Source of the DNA: Nitrospinae bacterium CG22_combo_CG10-13_8_21_14_all_47_10
GTDB taxonomy: Bacteria; Nitrospinota; Nitrospinia; Nitrospinales; VA-1
Assembly: GCA_002786505.1 (NCBI GenBank)
Contig: PCTK01000048.1
Coordinates: 789 to 9,314 of the forward strand
Direction: 5' to 3'
Length of the DNA: 8,526 nucleotides
The translations under genes were made by a program, and so were the position numbers. Positions within the stretch are counted from its first letter, which is position 1. Each line of letters starts with the position of its first letter. This document shows positions 4,548 through 8,526 of this stretch, piece by piece. The notes under the pieces are model-generated. The model saw nothing but the letters and a program-made list of their open reading frames with translations, was not told the DNA's origin and did not search any database.

Positions 4548-6864
4548 AGACTTCGCGGGGTTTGACTCCGTCAGATGGACCCACCACCCCTTCTCGCTCC
4601 ATGGTTTCGATAATTCGTGCCGCGCGATTATAGCCTATTCTCAAACGCCGCTGGATATAAGAAATGGAAGCCTGCCGGTCTTTGGCAACAATAGCAAGGG
4701 CTTCATCGTATTTTTCGTCATACTCTTCTTCCCCATCCCCGCCATTCTTCTCGTCCTGAGCCACCGACTCAAAAATATCTTCCTGATAATGGGGTTTCGC
4801 CTGCTTTTTGATGAAGTCCACAATTCGCTGTATCTCTTCATCACTGACCATGACCCCATGCAGTCGATGAAGCTTGGAAGTTCCGGGAGGAAGAAACAGC
4901 ATATCGCCTTTGCCGAGAAGTTTGTCCGCACCCATGGCATCCAGAATAGTTCTGGAATCAACCCGCGAGGTAACTTTATAAGACATGCGCGCGGGAAAGT
5001 TGGCCTTGATGATTCCGGTCAAAACATCGACCGAGGGCCGTTGCGTAGCAACGATCAGATGAATACCCGCGGCCCGCGCCATCTGCGCCAGACGGGTTAA
5101 CGAGTCTTCCACTCCTTTAGACGCGACCATCATGAGATCGGCCAATTCGTCGATCAGCACAACAATATAAGGGAGCTTGGCCGGTGGTTCCGGCATCACA
5201 TCTTCATCTTCTTCCTCCGCATCTTCAGCATTTTCAGGCTTAACCCCTTTATAGGCCTTCTCACGTTTTTTCAGTTCCAACTCATATTTTTTTTGCAATT
5301 TCTCCGCCAACTCGTTGAAACCGCCTATATTGCGCACTCCGCACTCGGCCATCATTTTGTAACGCGATTCCATTTCGTTAACCGCCCATTGGAGCGCGGC
5401 GGCGGCTTTTTTAGGATTGGTGACCACCGGTGAAATAAGATGCGGAATTCCATCATAGACAGAAAGTTCCAGCATTTTAGGATCAATCATGATCATTTTC
5501 ACTTCATCCGGTGTGGCGTTCAAAAGGATACTGCAAATCATGGCATTGAGTCCCACACTCTTTCCCGACCCGGTCGAACCCGCCATGAGCAAATGCGGAG
5601 TGGTAGCAAGGTCCTGAACTGCCGGTTCCCCGGTAATATCTTTTCCGATTACCAGGGTAAGCTTGGATACCGATTCCTGAAACACCTCGGAAGTCATGAC
5701 ATCTTTAAAATAGATGGTCTCACGCCGCCTGTTGGGAATCTCGATACCCACGACCGGCTTGCCCGGTACGGGAGCCAGAATGCGGAGCCCCACACAACGC
5801 AAGGCCAGCGACAGGTCGTCCGCCAGAGAAACAATCCGGCTGACCTTGATTCCCGGCGCCGGTTCATATTCAAACAAAGTGATGACCGGGCCCGGCAGAA
5901 CCTGCACCACCCGTCCCTGAATTCCAAAGTCCAATAACTTCTTTTCGAGAATGGCACTGCTGGCGAGAATCTCCTCCCGGGCTTTATCATCCTGTGTATC
6001 TCTACCCGGAGGGGGGTCTGCCAACAGGGAAAGCGGGGGAATCTGATATTCGCCTGACGAACTCATGAAGGCAAAATGGTCCTGAACCACGAACTCTGCC
6101 TTCTCTTCCCTGGCTTTTTTGGATTTCTCTTCCTGCTTTGCAACCGGCTCAGGCCGACTGCGTGTGACGATCACCGGTGCCACAGCCGCTTTCTTAATTT
6201 CCTGAATCTGCTTCCTTGCCGTGCGGAAATTTTTTATCACCGCCTGAATGGCCGACAAACTCTTTAACAAAATATTCTTAATTCCAACAACCCCTAATAT
6301 CAGCACTGCGGCCAGAGCCTTGAATATTTTTCCGGCTCCTTCCACCAGCATATTGAGCGGAATGCGCGTCATCACCAGAAAGGCAATGAGCAATAAAGTG
6401 ATCAGGGTCAATACCGCGCCGCCTGCATTTAACCAGACCACCAGAAATCCGCCCAGGCCATGGCCGACCAAACCACCGACAGGAACCGCTGAACCAAAAA
6501 ATGGATCAACCTCGAACTGGATTGCCAGCAAGGAGCACAAGCCAATCAAGAACAAAAGTCCCGAACTTAAAATCAAAGGCCAGTTGAGATGATTTTTCCC
6601 CCGAATCAAAGTCCAGCCCAGAAACGCCGTAAGCACCGGGAAGAAAAAAGAACCGCTACCGAAAACGCGGGCCAATGCATCGGAAAAATAAGCTCCGACC
6701 ATGCCGACCGAGTTTGTCACGTTAGCCCCTGTAACGCTTTTATTGAAGGAGGGATCGGCGGGTGAAAAAGACAGCAACGCCATCAGGCCGAACACAGTGA
6801 AAGCCAGAGCGACCACACCAAAAAAATCTCGAATCAATATATGTACTGTTTTTTCTTCACTCAT
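4522..6864 (-). CDS. ftsK: DNA translocase FtsK (FtsK/SpoIIIE family)
   Basis: The 780-residue protein has the full FtsK layout. The N-terminal region holds about four or five membrane helices (near 16-34, 70-87, 97-117, 143-165 and 181-197). A short charged linker (about 215-265) follows, then the alpha and beta motor domains. Walker A is 'GSTGSGKS' (429-436) and Walker B is 'IVVLIDE' (567-573), followed by 'LADLMMVASKGVEDSLTRLAQMARAAGIHLIVATQRPS' type sequence typical of the family. The C-terminal gamma winged helix (about 716-766) would read polar KOPS-like DNA and activate XerCD. It pumps chromosome DNA at the septum during division. The length is near SpoIIIE and far below E. coli FtsK, whose linker is much longer. 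A charged insert (about 521-560, Lys-rich then Glu/Asp-rich) sits between the Walker motifs. The start overlaps the end of nadB by 8 bp (ATGAGTGA), and the end overlaps the protease gene. Confidence 0.97.
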   Translation of the reverse strand: MSEEKTVHILIRDFFGVVALAFTVFGLMALLSFSPADPSFNKSVTGANVTNSVGMVGAYFSDALARVFGSGSFFFPVLTAFLGWTLIRGKNHLNWPLILSSGLLFLIGLCSLLAIQFEVDPFFGSAVPVGGLVGHGLGGFLVVWLNAGGAVLTLITLLLIAFLVMTRIPLNMLVEGAGKIFKALAAVLILGVVGIKNILLKSLSAIQAVIKNFRTARKQIQEIKKAAVAPVIVTRSRPEPVAKQEEKSKKAREEKAEFVVQDHFAFMSSSGEYQIPPLSLLADPPPGRDTQDDKAREEILASSAILEKKLLDFGIQGRVVQVLPGPVITLFEYEPAPGIKVSRIVSLADDLSLALRCVGLRILAPVPGKPVVGIEIPNRRRETIYFKDVMTSEVFQESVSKLTLVIGKDITGEPAVQDLATTPHLLMAGSTGSGKSVGLNAMICSILLNATPDEVKMIMIDPKMLELSVYDGIPHLISPVVTNPKKAAAALQWAVNEMESRYKMMAECGVRNIGGFNELAEKLQKKYELELKKREKAYKGVKPENAEDAEEEDEDVMPEPPAKLPYIVVLIDELADLMMVASKGVEDSLTRLAQMARAAGIHLIVATQRPSVDVLTGIIKANFPARMSYKVTSRVDSRTILDAMGADKLLGKGDMLFLPPGTSKLHRLHGVMVSDEEIQRIVDFIKKQAKPHYQEDIFESVAQDEKNGGDGEEEYDEKYDEALAIVAKDRQASISYIQRRLRIGYNRAARIIETMEREGVVGPSDGVKPREVYVSPIEIE

Positions 6865-8515
6865 GGGTCACAATTCTCGGGTTGGTTTGAGTTATCAATC
6901 GATGGCCGGTGTTCTGGAAAAATGTATCCTGTTTCCAGTTCGCGTCATCGGGTTCCGGGTAGTCCAGGTTGTAGTGCAAACCCCGGCTTTCTTTTCGTGT
7001 CATGGCTCCCTGAATGATCAAATCCGCCGTGATGGCGATGTTTCTCAATTCCAGAGTGTCCTTGGTGATCTTAAAGTTCCAGTAATATTCCTGAATTTCT
7101 TCCAGCAGAAGTTGAATGCGGCTCTCGGCCCTTTTTAAACGTTTGTTGGAACGGACGATGCCGACATAGTTCCACATCAACCGGCGAATCTCGTCCCAGT
7201 TGTGCGACACCACTACCGATTCATCACTGTCTACCGCGCTCCCAGGGTCCCATTCAGGAATTTGATGGCTTTCCTTTTTACCGCTGGAGTCCTTCAACAT
7301 GGCGACGGCCTTCTCCACAGCACGGTGCGACAGAACCAGTCCTTCCAGCAGAGAGTTCGAGGCCAGGCGGTTAGCGCCATGCAAGCCCGAGAAACACACC
7401 TCCCCGCTGGCAAAAAGCCTTTTGATATTCGTCTGACCATTGGCATTGACCACCAGTCCGCCACACATATAATGCGCCGCGGGAACTACGGGAACAGGTT
7501 CCCGCGCCATATCAAATCCGAATTCCAGACAGGTTTTATAAATATTGGGGAAGCGTTCGCGAATACGGTAACCCTCAAGATGCGTTGCATCAAGAAGGAC
7601 GTAATCATCGCCGCTCTTTTTCATTTCGTAGTCAATCGCTCGCGCCACCACATCGCGGGGAGCCAGACACCGTAAAGAGTGGTAGTTTTCCATGAACGTG
7701 TCGCCGTTTTGCAGGCGCAAAATTCCGCCCTCGCCTCGCACCGTTTCCGAAATGAGAAAGGATTTCGCTTTCGGGTGAAACAGGCAGGTTGGGTGAAACT
7801 GAAAAAATTCCATATTAGCGATTTTTGCCCCGGCCCGATAAGCCACAGCAATGCCATCACCCGTTGCGGTATCCGGATTCGAAGTATAGAGATAAACTTT
7901 GCCCGCGCCGCCGGTCGCCATGAGAATGACCCGGCCCACCATCGTCTCCACCTTTTGCGTCAAGTGGTTCAGGACATAAAGTCCCAACGCCTCGTCCTCA
8001 TCGCTTCCCGGCTGAACTTTTTCCTCAAGCCGGGCGCGGGTAATAAGGTCGATCGCCATGTGGTGTTCAAATATTTCGATATTGTCCTGAGCGTGAACCG
8101 CTTCAATGAGAGTACGTTCTATTTCCCAACCCGTCAGGTCGTTTGCGTGCAGAATACGGCGTTTGGAGTGCCCGCCTTCCTGGCCCAGATCAAACCCGGC
8201 CCCGCGAATACGATCAAACCTGGCACCAAGCCGGACCAACTCACGGATTCGTGCCGGACCCTCGCGGCAAGCGATACGCACGAAGTCTTCATGGCAGAGT
8301 CCGCGCCCGGTCTCCATCGTGTCCTGAACATGAAGTTCAAACGAGTCGTCCTCTGCCATCACCGAGGCAATACCGCCCTGGGCATATTTGGTCGCCGACT
8401 CCTCCAAAGCATCTTTAGTGACGATTCCAACCGAGCCGAACTTGCTCACCTTGAGCGCAAACGTCAGCCCGGCGACACCACTGCCTATTACGATGAAATC
8501 CTTTTCAATAGCCAT
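6857..8515 (-). CDS. nadB: L-aspartate oxidase NadB
   Basis: This 552-residue flavoprotein oxidises L-aspartate to iminoaspartate with FAD, using oxygen or fumarate as acceptor; NadA then condenses the product to quinolinate for NAD. The FAD dinucleotide fold is 'GSGVAG' (11-16). Active-site residues corresponding to the E. coli enzyme are visible: His241 in 'FHPT', Ser256-Glu257 in 'ISETVRGEG' (Thr-Glu in E. coli), Arg287 in 'LAPRD', His348 in 'PAAHY' and Arg383 in 'HGANR'. 'HGANRLASNSLLEG' distinguishes NadB from succinate dehydrogenase or fumarate reductase subunits. The C-terminal helical domain (about 437-510) is complete, and the length is standard. The ATG is placed so that the first beta-strand follows at once; a GGGG lies only 1 nt upstream, and just 11 bases of upstream sequence are visible, so a promoter cannot be judged. 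It is the first visible gene of the five-gene cluster; nadA and nadC are not in the window. Confidence 0.97.
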   Translation of the reverse strand: MAIEKDFIVIGSGVAGLTFALKVSKFGSVGIVTKDALEESATKYAQGGIASVMAEDDSFELHVQDTMETGRGLCHEDFVRIACREGPARIRELVRLGARFDRIRGAGFDLGQEGGHSKRRILHANDLTGWEIERTLIEAVHAQDNIEIFEHHMAIDLITRARLEEKVQPGSDEDEALGLYVLNHLTQKVETMVGRVILMATGGAGKVYLYTSNPDTATGDGIAVAYRAGAKIANMEFFQFHPTCLFHPKAKSFLISETVRGEGGILRLQNGDTFMENYHSLRCLAPRDVVARAIDYEMKKSGDDYVLLDATHLEGYRIRERFPNIYKTCLEFGFDMAREPVPVVPAAHYMCGGLVVNANGQTNIKRLFASGEVCFSGLHGANRLASNSLLEGLVLSHRAVEKAVAMLKDSSGKKESHQIPEWDPGSAVDSDESVVVSHNWDEIRRLMWNYVGIVRSNKRLKRAESRIQLLLEEIQEYYWNFKITKDTLELRNIAITADLIIQGAMTRKESRGLHYNLDYPEPDDANWKQDTFFQNTGHRLITQTNPRIVTHE

Positions 8516-8526
8516 GCCCCATTTTA

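Noticed and set aside
4492..5100. Plus-strand 202-codon ORF antisense to ftsK
   Set aside because: No recognisable family and fully antisense to the conserved FtsK motor; best explained as a shadow frame.
6857..8515. Succinate dehydrogenase or fumarate reductase flavoprotein subunit
   Set aside because: The HGANRLASNSL segment and the set of active-site residues match L-aspartate oxidase, and no iron-sulfur or membrane-anchor subunit genes are adjacent.

Overview
The window looks like bacterial chromosome with dense gene packing and roughly balanced base composition. It holds the tail of one plus-strand gene at the left edge, followed by seven minus-strand genes. All seven complete proteins, and the partial one, belong to recognisable families. 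Gene content (NAD biosynthesis, FtsK, lysophospholipid acyltransferase, an atypical MTAP-like phosphorylase) and the intergenic repeats suggest a Gram-negative of the Nitrospinota or former Deltaproteobacteria type. That placement is only an impression from protein style, and no marker in the window proves it.

Layout. Positions 1-324 (+) encode the C-terminal part of an FtsJ/RlmM-like 2'-O-methyltransferase. Positions 325-483, between convergent genes, hold no gene but a cluster of palindromic repeats: a near-perfect 28-bp palindrome, a dRS3-like ATTCCC-N8-GGGAAT element with a partial second copy, and a further inverted repeat. Next comes a minus-strand pair, a gamma-class carbonic anhydrase-like protein (1341-1847) followed 5 bp later by an MTAP/PNP-family nucleoside phosphorylase (484-1335). 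Positions 1848-2108 are non-coding and carry a 149-bp MITE-like element with 21-bp terminal inverted repeats and a perfect 9-bp flanking direct repeat.

From 8515 down to 2109 there is one tight minus-strand cluster: nadB, ftsK, a signal-peptide-bearing aspartic protease with a DUF4124-like segment, a putative SGNH-type hydrolase, and a PlsC-type acyltransferase. nadB and ftsK overlap by 8 bp, ftsK and the protease gene by 26 bp, and the remaining gaps are 6 and 9 bp. These genes are therefore probably co-transcribed and partly translationally coupled. The last three act, or are predicted to act, on the envelope (periplasmic proteolysis, possible ester hydrolysis, phospholipid acylation). NadB supplies iminoaspartate for NAD, and FtsK links the division septum to chromosome segregation.

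I see no CRISPR array, tRNA, rRNA, prophage, toxin-antitoxin or defence system. The most notable items are the MITE-like insertion just upstream of the carbonic anhydrase gene, the SGNH-like protein with a non-canonical GASN nucleophile block beside an acyltransferase, and the phosphorylase whose purine-site residues point to 6-oxopurine rather than adenine substrates.
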